A stretch of 64,000 bases of DNA, taken from the NCBI GenBank assembly GCA_046046915.1, contig JBJOIT010000003.1:1-64000 (forward strand). Direction: 5' to 3'. Origin of the DNA: JBEEJZ01 sp046046915 (lineage in GTDB: Bacteria; Pseudomonadota; Gammaproteobacteria; Burkholderiales; Burkholderiaceae_C). This document shows, in pieces, positions 7,508 to 14,508 of the stretch. Position 1 is the stretch's first letter, and every line of letters begins with the position of its first letter. Made by a program: the position numbers and the translations under genes. The notes beneath the pieces were generated by a model. The model saw only the letters and a list, made by a program, of their open reading frames with translations, was not told the origin of the DNA and searched no databases.

Positions 7508-7945
7508 TTAACCCACATTTTTCGCATTTTTACTGGCAAACTTGGTGGGGCGCTTCTGCTCAACCGCATTGCTTGTATCTAATGCATTTGCAGTTTCGTC
7601 ACCTTGTCCATCGTCTGCATCTACAACAGCGTATGCAGCATCGGATTTAGCCTTTGCATTTGATGCACTACTGACAGCAGATGCAGGCTGATTTGATGCT
7701 GCTAACGCTGCAGTTGAATTTGCAATTGCTGGTGTAGGGAACGGCGGTACTTCTACGGGGCTGAATGCACTTGCTGTGCGCTTGGATTTTCGGCTACTGC
7801 GATTTGCTGCAGCAGCACGCCGAGCAGCAGCCTTACGTTCGTTCTCTTCGCGCTGCAACTTCTGCAACGCAGACCACACGCTGTCATTAATCAGCTTGTA
7901 GAGTTCCAGCGTATCTGCGGCACTGGCTATCTCATTCATCAACAT
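7508..7945 (-). CDS. Hypothetical island protein with basic N-terminal helix and Ala/Ser-rich tail
   Basis: I do not recognise a family. The 145-residue product begins with a probable amphipathic helix (residues 4-35, EIASAADTLELYKLINDSVW, then QREENERKAAARRAAAA) and a very basic stretch (NRSSRKSKR); the rest is low-complexity Ala/Ser/Thr/Asn sequence ending in a Lys-rich tail. The shape recalls small nucleoid- or DNA-associated proteins. The start is ATG 7945, chosen because a GGAAGGA ribosome site stands about 10 bases upstream; the frame is open further to 7987 without a better signal. It is the outermost island gene on this side. Confidence 0.6.
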   Translation of the reverse strand: MLMNEIASAADTLELYKLINDSVWSALQKLQREENERKAAARRAAAANRSSRKSKRTASAFSPVEVPPFPTPAIANSTAALAASNQPASAVSSASNAKAKSDAAYAVVDADDGQGDETANALDTSNAVEQKRPTKFASKNAKNVG

Positions 7946-8059
7946 ATTATTTTTATCCTTCCTTTTACTTCGCCAAGTCGGTGCCATCTAAAGATGCCAC
8001 CGAAATGATCTCCACAAGTGCCATCCACCTTCAGTGAATGACCTTTTGTTTTACGGCAG

Positions 8060-8497
8060 TCACTTGCGAAAGCCGTCACGCAGTTTGACGCTGGCAGTCT
8101 CAATCTGTGTGTCCAGCTCGCCAGCTGCAACGGCATTGCGTACAAGCATCAGCGCATCGCTTACATCTTGCAGCGTTGCACATTCCACAGCGTTTGACTT
8201 TGCACTCAACGCAATGGTTTTGCTACCGTACTTGATGCTCAACGCCAACTTGCCGTTGTCCAACTGCCACCACCACGCCCGCACACGCTTGGGCACTTCT
8301 ACGCTGACACGCAGCCCGTGCTCGTTAGTCACAGTGCGTTGGCGCTTCTGTGTAAATGCTTCGCCGTTCAGCGCCGCAGTCGCCAGCGCAATTTGCTCTG
8401 CAATCTTCTTCAACAGCTTGGTGCGTCTTTGTTGCGTGGGATTGGCAGCTGTTGTTGGCTTGGCTGCAATCAACTTCAATGCTGCAAGTGCTGTCAT
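8060..8497 (-). CDS. DUF6641-like island protein
   Basis: A 145-residue protein. N-terminal ALKLIAAKP and a QRRTKLLKKIAEQI helix are followed by a conserved central block, VEVPKRVRAWWWQLDNGKLA and IKYGSKTIAL, and a C-terminal AVAAGELDTQIETAS...LRDGF segment. This pattern agrees with the DUF6641 family as I remember it, a family of unknown function often found on integrated elements in Gammaproteobacteria and Betaproteobacteria. The start is ATG 8497, preceded by GGAG at 7-base spacing; a longer frame to 8527 has no such site. It is transcribed divergently from the small gene at 8659. Confidence 0.7.
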   Translation of the reverse strand: MTALAALKLIAAKPTTAANPTQQRRTKLLKKIAEQIALATAALNGEAFTQKRQRTVTNEHGLRVSVEVPKRVRAWWWQLDNGKLALSIKYGSKTIALSAKSNAVECATLQDVSDALMLVRNAVAAGELDTQIETASVKLRDGFRK

Positions 8498-8658
8498 TTC
8501 AAACTCCGTTTTATGAACATACAGCAACTGTAGTTTCGGTCTTTTGGTCAGAGCAACCGAAATTAATTGGCTGTGTCAATGTGCCACAGACCTACCAACA
8601 GCACATAACAAACAGCCAGTTTCTGCACACTTTTATTTAGTCATTGCTAAATAACTGT

Positions 8659-8997
8659 ATGAACAAGACAGAAATAAACCAGCACATAAAACGACGCACA
8701 CAGCGTGACACCGCATTAACCAACAATTGGCTAAAGAACAGAGGACTAACAGAGGCGGATTTGCTCAACAGCCAAACGCTGCTACTGCAAGCACAGAAGA
8801 CGGCAAACGAACTGTTGATGCATCACACCGCACTGTTCAAACAGCAGAAACACGAATGGCTGAAGGACTTTGCACATCGCAGCAAACACAAAGCCAAACG
8901 CCAACGCATCACTGACAACGAATGCTATGCCGTGCTGAACTATGCAAAGTCAATCAAACGTCAAGTGTTCCAGCAGCATCGGCAGTTTGGATGCTGA
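8659..8997 (+). CDS. Small hypothetical island protein
   Basis: A 112-residue, strongly basic, mostly helical protein (MNKTEINQHIKRRTQRD, LLLQAQKTANELLMHH, HEWLKDFAHRSKHKAKRQR). No family recognised. The ATG at 8659 is preferred over an upstream TTG at 8644; neither has a clear ribosome site, so the assignment is moderate. The composition resembles accessory proteins of mobile elements that bind nucleic acid, but nothing more can be said. Confidence 0.5.
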   Translation: MNKTEINQHIKRRTQRDTALTNNWLKNRGLTEADLLNSQTLLLQAQKTANELLMHHTALFKQQKHEWLKDFAHRSKHKAKRQRITDNECYAVLNYAKSIKRQVFQQHRQFGC

Positions 8998-9851
8998 GCA
9001 ACACAAACACATAGGCATTCAACAAAGGCAATCTAACAAAGGCACACAAGGCAACACAGCAGATAAGTCACTGCACAAAGGACAAAAACGCGGGTTGTAA
9101 TATGACGGCTAATGACCCCGCACTACACACATTGTCGTAGCAGTGTGTGAGCAATAGGTGATGCCGCAGAGCAGCACATCGAAAGATGGCTGGGAGTTTC
9201 AATACATCTGTCTCCATAAAAACTCTGCTACGAGCGTGTAGTAACGACTCAACTCAAATCAGACTACACGATGCGGCGGCTCATAGCACCAGAAGTTTAT
9301 CTTCCGTGCTATAGCCGTCGTGCGTCCAATCTAATCTAAATCAGCCCTAACAACACATCACTGCACTGCGTGCAGTTCTGCTTTCATATACAACAGCATT
9401 TCACTTACATCATCAAAGAAGAACAAAGTGTGCTGAGCGACAGCGATAGCACTGGCGAACGCAGTTCGATATTGCGTAGCCACTGCAACCCTCAGAGGGT
9501 AGTGGTGCAATTTCACCAGCCAGATTCTGTAAGTACTCCACCTAAAAAAACTGCAGCACCAAAAATTGCGGGCACAAGACCCATTTGGGCTACAGCAGCA
9601 ACACATCAAATCAGCCCTACAGCAACACACAACAGCGACAGCAGTAGTAGTGCAACTATGCAGTGCGCTCAACGCTTGTAGGGCTTGCTGTGCGTTGTCG
9701 TTCAAAACGCCATCACAACAACAGCGGTAGCAGACGACACGCCGCTAAATACTATGCACAAAGTGTTTGGCGAACGCACTAGGTCGTTGATCTAAAACAG
9801 ATCAGCAAAGACCCGCCATGTTGTCCTACTTCTCTTGTCCAACCAGCGTCA
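8998..9851. other. Gene-free island stretch of about 850 bp
   Basis: No convincing coding sequence on either strand. The longest frame (9358-9705, minus) is cysteine-rich and low-complexity at its start. The stretch contains a run of strong stems at 9121-9322 (annotated separately), a perfect 7-bp hairpin ACTGCAC-TGC-GTGCAGT at 9360-9376, repeated CA/GC words (AACACATCA, CAGCAACACA), and a TGATCT-aaaac-AGATCA inverted repeat near 9788-9804 ahead of the short recombinase gene. Confidence 0.6.
9121..9322 (+). ncRNA. Candidate structured RNA of unknown class
   Basis: Five stems follow one another. (A) ACACAC 9125-9130 with GTGTGT 9143-9148. (B) CAGC-a-CATC with GATGGCTG closed by a GAAA tetraloop, 9172-9192. 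(C) GAGTTT 9194-9199 with AAACTC 9220-9225. (D) CGTGTAGT 9235-9242 with ACTACACG 9263-9270, perfect. (E) a stem of about 15 bp with one bulge and one G-T pair, 9274-9289 with 9306-9320, topped by GAAG-tttat-CTTC. GCCGC 9163-9167 could also pair with GCGGC 9273-9277 to close B-D in a multibranch. The GNRA loop favours the plus strand. A TAATAT at 9098-9103 could be a -10 box; no good -35 is visible. No known family recognised. Confidence 0.5.
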
Positions 9852-10466
9852 ATGAAAACACACTACAAGCACACAAACTATTTGGAACACAAAATGGCAG
9901 CAGCAAAATCACTTACACCCGCAGACATTGAGCGTGTCTTGCAGCACATACACGACAACGCCAACGCCCAGCGCAATCGCTGTATGTTTTTGGTTAGCGT
10001 GATGGCGGGTTTGCGTGTGAGCGAGATTGCGGGTTTGACGCTGGCTGATGTCCGTGCAGCAGATGGCGAAATCAAAAGCGAGATTTACTTGTCAGCAGAG
10101 CGTGTCAAACACAAACACGCCCGCACTGTGTATGTCAGCAGTCGTTTGCAACACGAACTGAGTCAGTACTTGGCTGCAGTGCATTGGGTGTCGGATGCAC
10201 AGCCCTTGTTTCATCCGTTCAATGCCCGTCGTCGGCATTTCACACCCAACACGCTGGCGCAGCATTTTTACTGGATGTACAAACGGGCGGGCGTTGTCAG
10301 TGCCAGCAGTCACAGCGGGCGCAAGACTTTTTGCAGCAGTCTTGCATCACAAGGTATCTCACCCTATGTGATTGCAAGCCTTGCGGGACACAAGAGCATA
10401 CAAACCACTATGCGCTATGTGACTTGCAATGATGACATCAAGCGGCGGGCGGTTGAGTTGGTTTGA
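9852..10466 (+). CDS. Short tyrosine recombinase (catalytic domain only)
   Basis: Site-specific recombinase of 204 residues. The catalytic set is visible: Arg in AGLRVSEIAGL, a Lys-containing beta hairpin region (VKHKHARTVYV), HSGR in SSHSGRKTF, His in LAGHKSIQTT and the nucleophile Tyr in MRYVT. The usual N-terminal SAM-like core-binding domain is missing, so the protein is essentially a stand-alone catalytic domain, as in short XerD-like integrases of some islands. An alternative ATG at 9894 has a better ribosome site (GGAACAC). It converges on the unknown gene at 10468 with one base between stops. Confidence 0.85.
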   Translation: MKTHYKHTNYLEHKMAAAKSLTPADIERVLQHIHDNANAQRNRCMFLVSVMAGLRVSEIAGLTLADVRAADGEIKSEIYLSAERVKHKHARTVYVSSRLQHELSQYLAAVHWVSDAQPLFHPFNARRRHFTPNTLAQHFYWMYKRAGVVSASSHSGRKTFCSSLASQGISPYVIASLAGHKSIQTTMRYVTCNDDIKRRAVELV

Positions 10467-10467
10467 C

Positions 10468-10863
10468 TTACTTGCTCAAGTATTGATACGCTCTGTATGC
10501 TGGTGATCGTGCAAACGCAAGCACCTTTCCCTCGTCAGAATTAACAAAGAAATTCTCTGCTTGTCTTATGCCACTTGCAAACCTAGCCGACAGATTCTTT
10601 GCTTGCTTAAAAGCAGAGTAGGTTGTATCAACATCATACTTTTGTACAGCAAAGCACAGTCCCAGCACCACATCACGACTTGAAGCATCCTGTATTTCGT
10701 AGTGTGACATATATCCATTTGCTTCCAACCTTACGATTACATCACTTAGCGGAAATGCTGCATCAAGCAAGTCTCTGAAAAACTCAACATCGTATTCACT
10801 GTCTTGCGTAGTGACGATTATTCTCAGCAAGTTTTCAAGTGCAGCCTTCAAGTCGTCAATCAT
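10468..10863 (-). CDS. Hypothetical island protein
   Basis: A 131-residue acidic protein of unknown family with an N-terminal helix (DDLKAALENLLRIIVTTQ), then FFRDLLDAAFPLSDVI and a C-terminal helical region (SAFKQAKNLSARFASGIRQ). I place the start at the ATG at 10863, because AAGGA at correct spacing overlaps the stop codon of the gene before it; in-frame ATGs at 10878 and 10884 would overlap that gene. The tight junction says it is co-transcribed and probably coupled with the 269-residue gene upstream. Confidence 0.6.
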   Translation of the reverse strand: MIDDLKAALENLLRIIVTTQDSEYDVEFFRDLLDAAFPLSDVIVRLEANGYMSHYEIQDASSRDVVLGLCFAVQKYDVDTTYSAFKQAKNLSARFASGIRQAENFFVNSDEGKVLAFARSPAYRAYQYLSK

Positions 10864-10867
10864 TTCG

Positions 10868-11677
10868 TCATCCTTCATTTGCATTGCTTCTCTTCAACTC
10901 ATCCATCAAGGTGCTAAGCATATTGTTAGCTGCTTCTTGACGAAGTATATCTACCGTGTTGTCGCTGTAAATCAACTCTAGTGCGGCACTTACAAGTGCA
11001 TCCCGTTGCCGCCAGTATTTTCGCAGTCGCTCGCCGACAACTGCCCGCTGTGGTGCATGGGAGTATTTGCTTTTACTGCCACGCAAACGGGGCACACACT
11101 CTGCAGATGTGCGGGGCTCGAAGCCATCGCGTGTATCTACTTCTCTATCCAACCAACGCTGCACATTTGCAGCAAGGACTGGATCGGCATTGGGATTGCG
11201 TGATGTATCCAGTTCCAGTGCGTTGCACACCAGTATCACTGCTTGCTCGTAGCACGCCTCTGCTTTTACGAGATAGCGCTTTCGTGCTGTTCGCCCGTAT
11301 GTATCACGCTTGACTGCTCGGAGATGTAGGTTAGCTATGCGTGTGTATTTGTCACCTAACTTCAGCAACGCCACATAGTCGTACAAGACACTGGGCATGT
11401 CGTCACTGTAGTCAGACTCGATGTGCGACAGATCAAAATCAAAACTGCGCAAATAGTCGTCGTACTGCTCCGCAGTCAGTGCGCGGCTCATTGCACTGCG
11501 TGTGACAGCGCGATTGTCTGCAACACGCTCCAGTGCTTGTACGAGAAGGACAAGACGCTGCGCTTCATCATCGTCAATGTCCCTAAACGCTTCGCTTTCT
11601 AAAGCGTTGTAGGACAGTGTGTGTATGCGCTCACTGTCGTCTGCACCTTCTGATTTGATGCGACGGAGTACATACAA
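10868..11677 (-). CDS. Hypothetical island protein, helical
   Basis: A 269-residue, charged and largely helical protein with no family I recognise. Segments include DDEAQRLVLLVQALERVADN, YDDYLRSFDFDLSHIES, YVALLKLGDKYTRIANLHLR and YEQAVILVCNALEL (TPR-like spacing), and a basic loop (RLRGSKSKYSHAPQR). The frame opens with TTG at 11677 and has no ribosome site; instead a perfect 9-bp inverted repeat occupies the place where one should be. A later start is possible, the next in-frame ATG being near residue 62. It forms a two-gene unit with the gene at 10468. Confidence 0.55.
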   Translation of the reverse strand: MYVLRRIKSEGADDSERIHTLSYNALESEAFRDIDDDEAQRLVLLVQALERVADNRAVTRSAMSRALTAEQYDDYLRSFDFDLSHIESDYSDDMPSVLYDYVALLKLGDKYTRIANLHLRAVKRDTYGRTARKRYLVKAEACYEQAVILVCNALELDTSRNPNADPVLAANVQRWLDREVDTRDGFEPRTSAECVPRLRGSKSKYSHAPQRAVVGERLRKYWRQRDALVSAALELIYSDNTVDILRQEAANNMLSTLMDELKRSNANEG

Positions 11678-11704
11678 CGCAGCGTATTGATGAACACGCT
11701 GCGT
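11677..11704. repeat. Perfect inverted repeat upstream of island gene
   Basis: ACGCAGCGT (11677-11685) and ACGCTGCGT (11696-11704) form a 9-bp stem with a 10-base loop in the 40-bp gap between the H-NS-like gene and the 269-residue gene, both on the minus strand. It has no T tract. It could terminate the upstream gene weakly, attenuate, or hide the ribosome site of the downstream gene. Confidence 0.6.
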
Positions 11705-11717
11705 GTATGCATGACTG

Positions 11718-12008
11718 CTACTGCTTCTTTGCTCTTGCAGTAGTTTTATTTGCGGGGCTTTTGCGGGGGGTGGCTTTTTTGGCTGCTCCTTTTACTTTCA
11801 AAGCACCGCGCAACTCACTCGCAGTAAAACCGTGCATTTTACATTTTGCCTTAACATCTTCCAAATCGCTGTCGCGCAACTTAGCGAGTATTTCTTTTCG
11901 CTTTTTCTCATTGTCTGTTGCAAGTTTCGCAGCAGCGTCAGCAACAGCCTTCTCTTCTGCATCCATTTTTGCAAGCAGTGCGCGGGGGTCTAGTGTTTCT
12001 ACTGACAT
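11718..12008 (-). CDS. H-NS-like nucleoid protein with basic tail
   Basis: A 96-residue protein. Residues 8-68 form a charged helix (LLAKMDAEEKAVADAAAKLA, KKRKEILAKLRDSDLEDVKA) ending in KCKMHGFTASELRGAL, which resembles the oligomerisation segment and YGLTAADL turn of betaproteobacterial H-NS. The usual C-terminal DNA-binding motif (YRDPKTG...TWSGRGRAP) is absent and replaced by a Lys/Ala/Pro-rich basic tail (KGAAKKATPRKSPANKTT). It may silence the A+T-rich island or act as a modulator of chromosomal H-NS. Homology is inferred from pattern only. Confidence 0.55.
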   Translation of the reverse strand: MSVETLDPRALLAKMDAEEKAVADAAAKLATDNEKKRKEILAKLRDSDLEDVKAKCKMHGFTASELRGALKVKGAAKKATPRKSPANKTTARAKKQ

Positions 12009-12020
12009 AAAAAATCCAAT

Positions 12021-12200
12021 TTAATCAGAAGTTAAAACGGAAAGTACAAAGGCAGATGTTGATGCCGTACTATTATCTGCAATAGTTTTCATCAACTCTC
12101 TCTCTGCAGTTGATGTATCTCCAGCAAGATCCACGCTCCCTCCACCACAAGACGAAAGAAAGAGTGCGGTTACTAGCCAAAAAATGCAACCTTTAAACAC
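12021..12200 (-). CDS. Small lipoprotein
   Basis: A 59-residue protein with signal sequence FKGCIFWLVTALFLSSC and a lipobox (L-S-S-C17), giving a mature lipopeptide of about 43 residues (CGGGSVDLAGDTSTAEREL...). The start is the GTG at 12200, with GGAG 9 bases upstream, inside the end of the secreted-protein gene; the open frame continues upstream to 12302 without a signal. The start overlaps the upstream stop (GTGTTTAA), indicating coupled expression. Family unknown; probably membrane-anchored in the periplasm or outer membrane and paired with the upstream secreted protein. Confidence 0.65.
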   Translation of the reverse strand: MFKGCIFWLVTALFLSSCGGGSVDLAGDTSTAERELMKTIADNSTASTSAFVLSVLTSD

Positions 12201-12684
12201 TTTGACATACTCCAGTACCTCTTCCGTCACCCGACTGCAACAGATATGTATTACCCTTATTAACCGCCAAAGCAATAATGGTAGGGATACCACTACCAGC
12301 ATCCGGCTGTATTATCCATGTATTGAGCACAGGACCTTGAGTAACGGTTATATTTACATCAAGAAATCTATTTTGAGCATAAGTAGGCAACTCTGCAGTA
12401 TCAGTGACGCCATTGCCATTAACCCCCTGAAATGTGACAACAGTTGTGTTTGCTGAAATTTTATTGTTAGCAAAGTCGATATACAACAAGGCATTTGATC
12501 CGTAAGAAGTACCCGCAGCAAGTGGAGCAATATTTTTATGAGAAATATCCATAACCGCTCCACAAGCACCAGTTGGAGCACCAGTCGCTGCTCTAGTTGG
12601 CTTTATGTTTTGGATAGAAATTGCAATTAATGCACAACCAGCCAACACACTCAATGCGGTTTTATTTTTTGCAAAACTAAGCAT
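12193..12684 (-). CDS. Secreted hypothetical protein
   Basis: A 163-residue protein with a clear signal peptide (KNKTALSVLAGCALIAISIQ, cleavage near TRA-A) and a mature part rich in Asn, Thr, Gly and beta-branched residues, typical of an extracellular beta fold. Two cysteines of the mature part, one near its start (TGACGAV) and one next to the C terminus (GVCQSV), could form a disulfide tying the ends. It has a strong ribosome site (AGGAG-TTTTT-ATG at 12684). No family recognised. Its last codons overlap the start of the lipoprotein gene. Confidence 0.7.
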   Translation of the reverse strand: MLSFAKNKTALSVLAGCALIAISIQNIKPTRAATGAPTGACGAVMDISHKNIAPLAAGTSYGSNALLYIDFANNKISANTTVVTFQGVNGNGVTDTAELPTYAQNRFLDVNITVTQGPVLNTWIIQPDAGSGIPTIIALAVNKGNTYLLQSGDGRGTGVCQSV

Positions 12685-13120
12685 AAAAACTCCTATTAAT
12701 TAAAAACAAATTACAAAAACATTTGCAAGATAAAATCCAATAAATTTTTTCTTACTTATCTATTGATTAGCGTGCCACCAACACCCAGCAAAGTGGGCTT
12801 GATTGACATAAAGACACGCTCCCTTGCACTGCTCATCGGCAACGCTTGTTATCGATGCGCTTACTCTGCGGCAAGCGCTTTTTCCTTCGACTCGTTACAC
12901 ATTCTCACCACACGCGGCGCAAATGTCAAATTGACGACGACTTTAGTCGTGTATCGAGTCTCAGTTCTGCGCAGTACCTTTGTGCAGCAATCCCTCTTCA
13001 TAACCATTGCTCACGCCTCAGCAGTGCTACAGAACATGCTGTGCGCTTTCGATTCTGATTGGCTTGGTGAGGTGAGCGTCTCCGAACTGCATGTGTTGTA
13101 GGGAGCACGCTTGCAGTACC
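12685..13120. other. Intergenic island stretch with hairpins
   Basis: No convincing gene in about 435 bp. An A+T-rich leader (12690-12770) probably carries the promoter of the secreted-protein gene. GCGCTT (12857-12862) and AAGCGC (12873-12878) form a stem followed by TTTTTCC, terminator-like for the plus strand. An outer pairing GACTCG/CGAGTC (about 12889-12960) encloses a small ACGAC-ttta-GTCGT hairpin. Their role is unknown. Confidence 0.45.
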
Positions 13121-14407
13121 TCAAGCCAATTTGTCAGCTGCCATAGTTGCCGTCAACTTGCTGTAGTGCCGTTCAATCATTGCCGCACTGTTGCCCATCT
13201 GTTTTGCCAACGTGTGTATGTCCGTGCTGTTCTTCAGCAGTTCTAAGGTGGCGTAGGTGTGGCGTAGGCTGTATAGGGTTCGCCTTTGCCCTTCCATGTT
13301 CAGTTCCATGCCGCTGTCGCGCATCAGCTTGCGGAAAGTGCCAATCAAACTGTATGGCTGATGCCCATCACTGAATCGAAACAGCAGATGCGGCACCCGT
13401 GTTGTGAATGTCGTTTCAAACGACATTTCGCCGATGTCCTTCTGTCTTGCGTGTAGCCTACGCAGCACATCCACTGCCTTGTGCTTGGCAATCAGCCAGC
13501 GTCCGCCTGTCTTGCCATTGACCCAAATGCGCAGATAGCGAACACCTTTGTCTGTGTGCCACTCCAAGTCCTTCCATCGTATGCCCATAGCCTCTGTGCC
13601 GTGTCTCATACCCGTGTAAAGCAGCATTTCCACATAGTCACGCAGCAATGGGCGTATTTCTTTTTCGACAGTCTTTTTGCCTGTGTGCTGCCAAGTCTCC
13701 ATAAACAGCAATAGCTTTTCAATTTCTTCTGCGCTAAAGGCTGGGCGTGTTTTGCCTTTCTCCCCTTTTGCTGTGAGGTGCGGCACTGGCACACGCTCAC
13801 TGATGTAGCCGCGCTCCACTGCTGTGCTGATGATCTTGTTCCACGCGCTGGCAAAGTTGCTGAGTGTGCTGGTCTTTGGCTTGCGCTCCATCTGTCTGTC
13901 ACGCCACTGCTCAAACTCTCGTATGTCCGTGTGCGTCAGTTCTTCCAGTCTGCGCTGTGCAAAGTACGGCAGGAAGTAGCGTTCAATGCAGCTGACATAG
14001 TCATTGCTCGAAGTTCTGCCTTTGCTTGCATCAATTTTCAGTCGCAGCTCTGCCAACACAATGCCCGCAATGTGTGCAAAAGAGTGTGCTTGGTGTGCTA
14101 AGCCCAGTCGCTGACGATAGCGGGCTTCGTCGTATATGTTGCAGGCTGCAGCTACTGCTAGTTCGACGCTGGCTTTGCCCGTTGTACGTCTGTGCCAAGT
14201 TCCGTCATCCAACTTGTAGCGGCATTGGTACAACAGACTGCGGCTGCGTCTGTAGAGCACCACTTCGCCATCGCGCAAATAAAAAGTGTTGGGCTGTGCT
14301 GGCAGCAAGGACGCCAAGCTGTGATGGGTCTTCTGCACTGACGCAGATGATTCGCGTAGATTGGCGTTTGCTGTATGCGCTGTGGCACGCATTACAGTGC
14401 GAGGCAT
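13121..14407 (-). CDS. int: Tyrosine-type integrase of the island
   Basis: A 428-residue integrase and the likely driver of integration into tRNA-Lys. An N-terminal DNA-binding part (YLRDGEVVLYRRSRSLLYQC), a SAM-like core-binding domain (about residues 125-215, DYVSCIERYFLPYFAQRRL) and a catalytic domain are visible. Catalytic residues: Arg in TGMRHGTEAMGI, Lys in NGKTGG or AKHKA, YSLRH-T (Tyr in place of the first His, then Arg), Asn in QMGNSAAMI where His is usual, and Tyr in ERHYSKL. This R-K-Y-R-N-Y set occurs in other integrases. I prefer ATG 14407; the frame runs to a TTG at 14464 inside the terminator. It lies just inside the tRNA-proximal end. Confidence 0.88.
   Translation of the reverse strand: MPRTVMRATAHTANANLRESSASVQKTHHSLASLLPAQPNTFYLRDGEVVLYRRSRSLLYQCRYKLDDGTWHRRTTGKASVELAVAAACNIYDEARYRQRLGLAHQAHSFAHIAGIVLAELRLKIDASKGRTSSNDYVSCIERYFLPYFAQRRLEELTHTDIREFEQWRDRQMERKPKTSTLSNFASAWNKIISTAVERGYISERVPVPHLTAKGEKGKTRPAFSAEEIEKLLLFMETWQHTGKKTVEKEIRPLLRDYVEMLLYTGMRHGTEAMGIRWKDLEWHTDKGVRYLRIWVNGKTGGRWLIAKHKAVDVLRRLHARQKDIGEMSFETTFTTRVPHLLFRFSDGHQPYSLIGTFRKLMRDSGMELNMEGQRRTLYSLRHTYATLELLKNSTDIHTLAKQMGNSAAMIERHYSKLTATMAADKLA
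13407..13427. repeat. 21-bp palindrome inside the integrase gene, half-copied near the far att site
   Basis: AATGTCGTTT-C-AAACGACATT is a perfect palindrome with 10-bp arms and one central base, within codons for EMSFETTF of the integrase. Sixteen of its bases (AATGTCGTTTCAAACG) recur at 7405-7420, about 140 bp inside the other island end. Confidence 0.6.
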
Positions 14408-14460
14408 AGCGTGTGGGCAAAGTGCGTACAGCGTGTATGCTGCTGTCGAATACGCAACGC

Positions 14461-14500
14461 ACAAACAAAAACACCGTAGGCAATATGCGCTCTACGGTGT
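14461..14500 (-). terminator. Island-borne replacement terminator for the tRNA-Lys operon
   Basis: On the minus strand ACACCGTAG (14500-14492) pairs perfectly with CTACGGTGT (14479-14471), followed by TTTTTGTTTG. It begins 8 bases after the 3' end of tRNA-Lys(CUU). It sits on the island side of the att site, so the element supplies a new terminator in place of the one it pushed away to 7181-7214, and it insulates the integrase gene from tRNA transcription. Confidence 0.8.
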
Positions 14501-14508
14501 CTGATTAC

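Noticed and set aside
9358..9705. 115-residue frame on the minus strand in the island gap
   Set aside because: Its first half is a cysteine-rich low-complexity read-through of CA/GC-repeat DNA, it has no ribosome site and no family likeness. The C-terminal third looks more protein-like and might be a decayed gene, but this cannot be supported.
8998..9851. CRISPR array in the repeat-like CA/GC-rich stretch
   Set aside because: Short words recur irregularly with no constant repeat length or spacer spacing, and no cas genes are near.
12763..13101. 112-residue frame on the plus strand between the secreted-protein gene and integrase
   Set aside because: TTG start, no ribosome site, and it runs across a terminator-like hairpin and other inverted repeats; composition is not protein-like.
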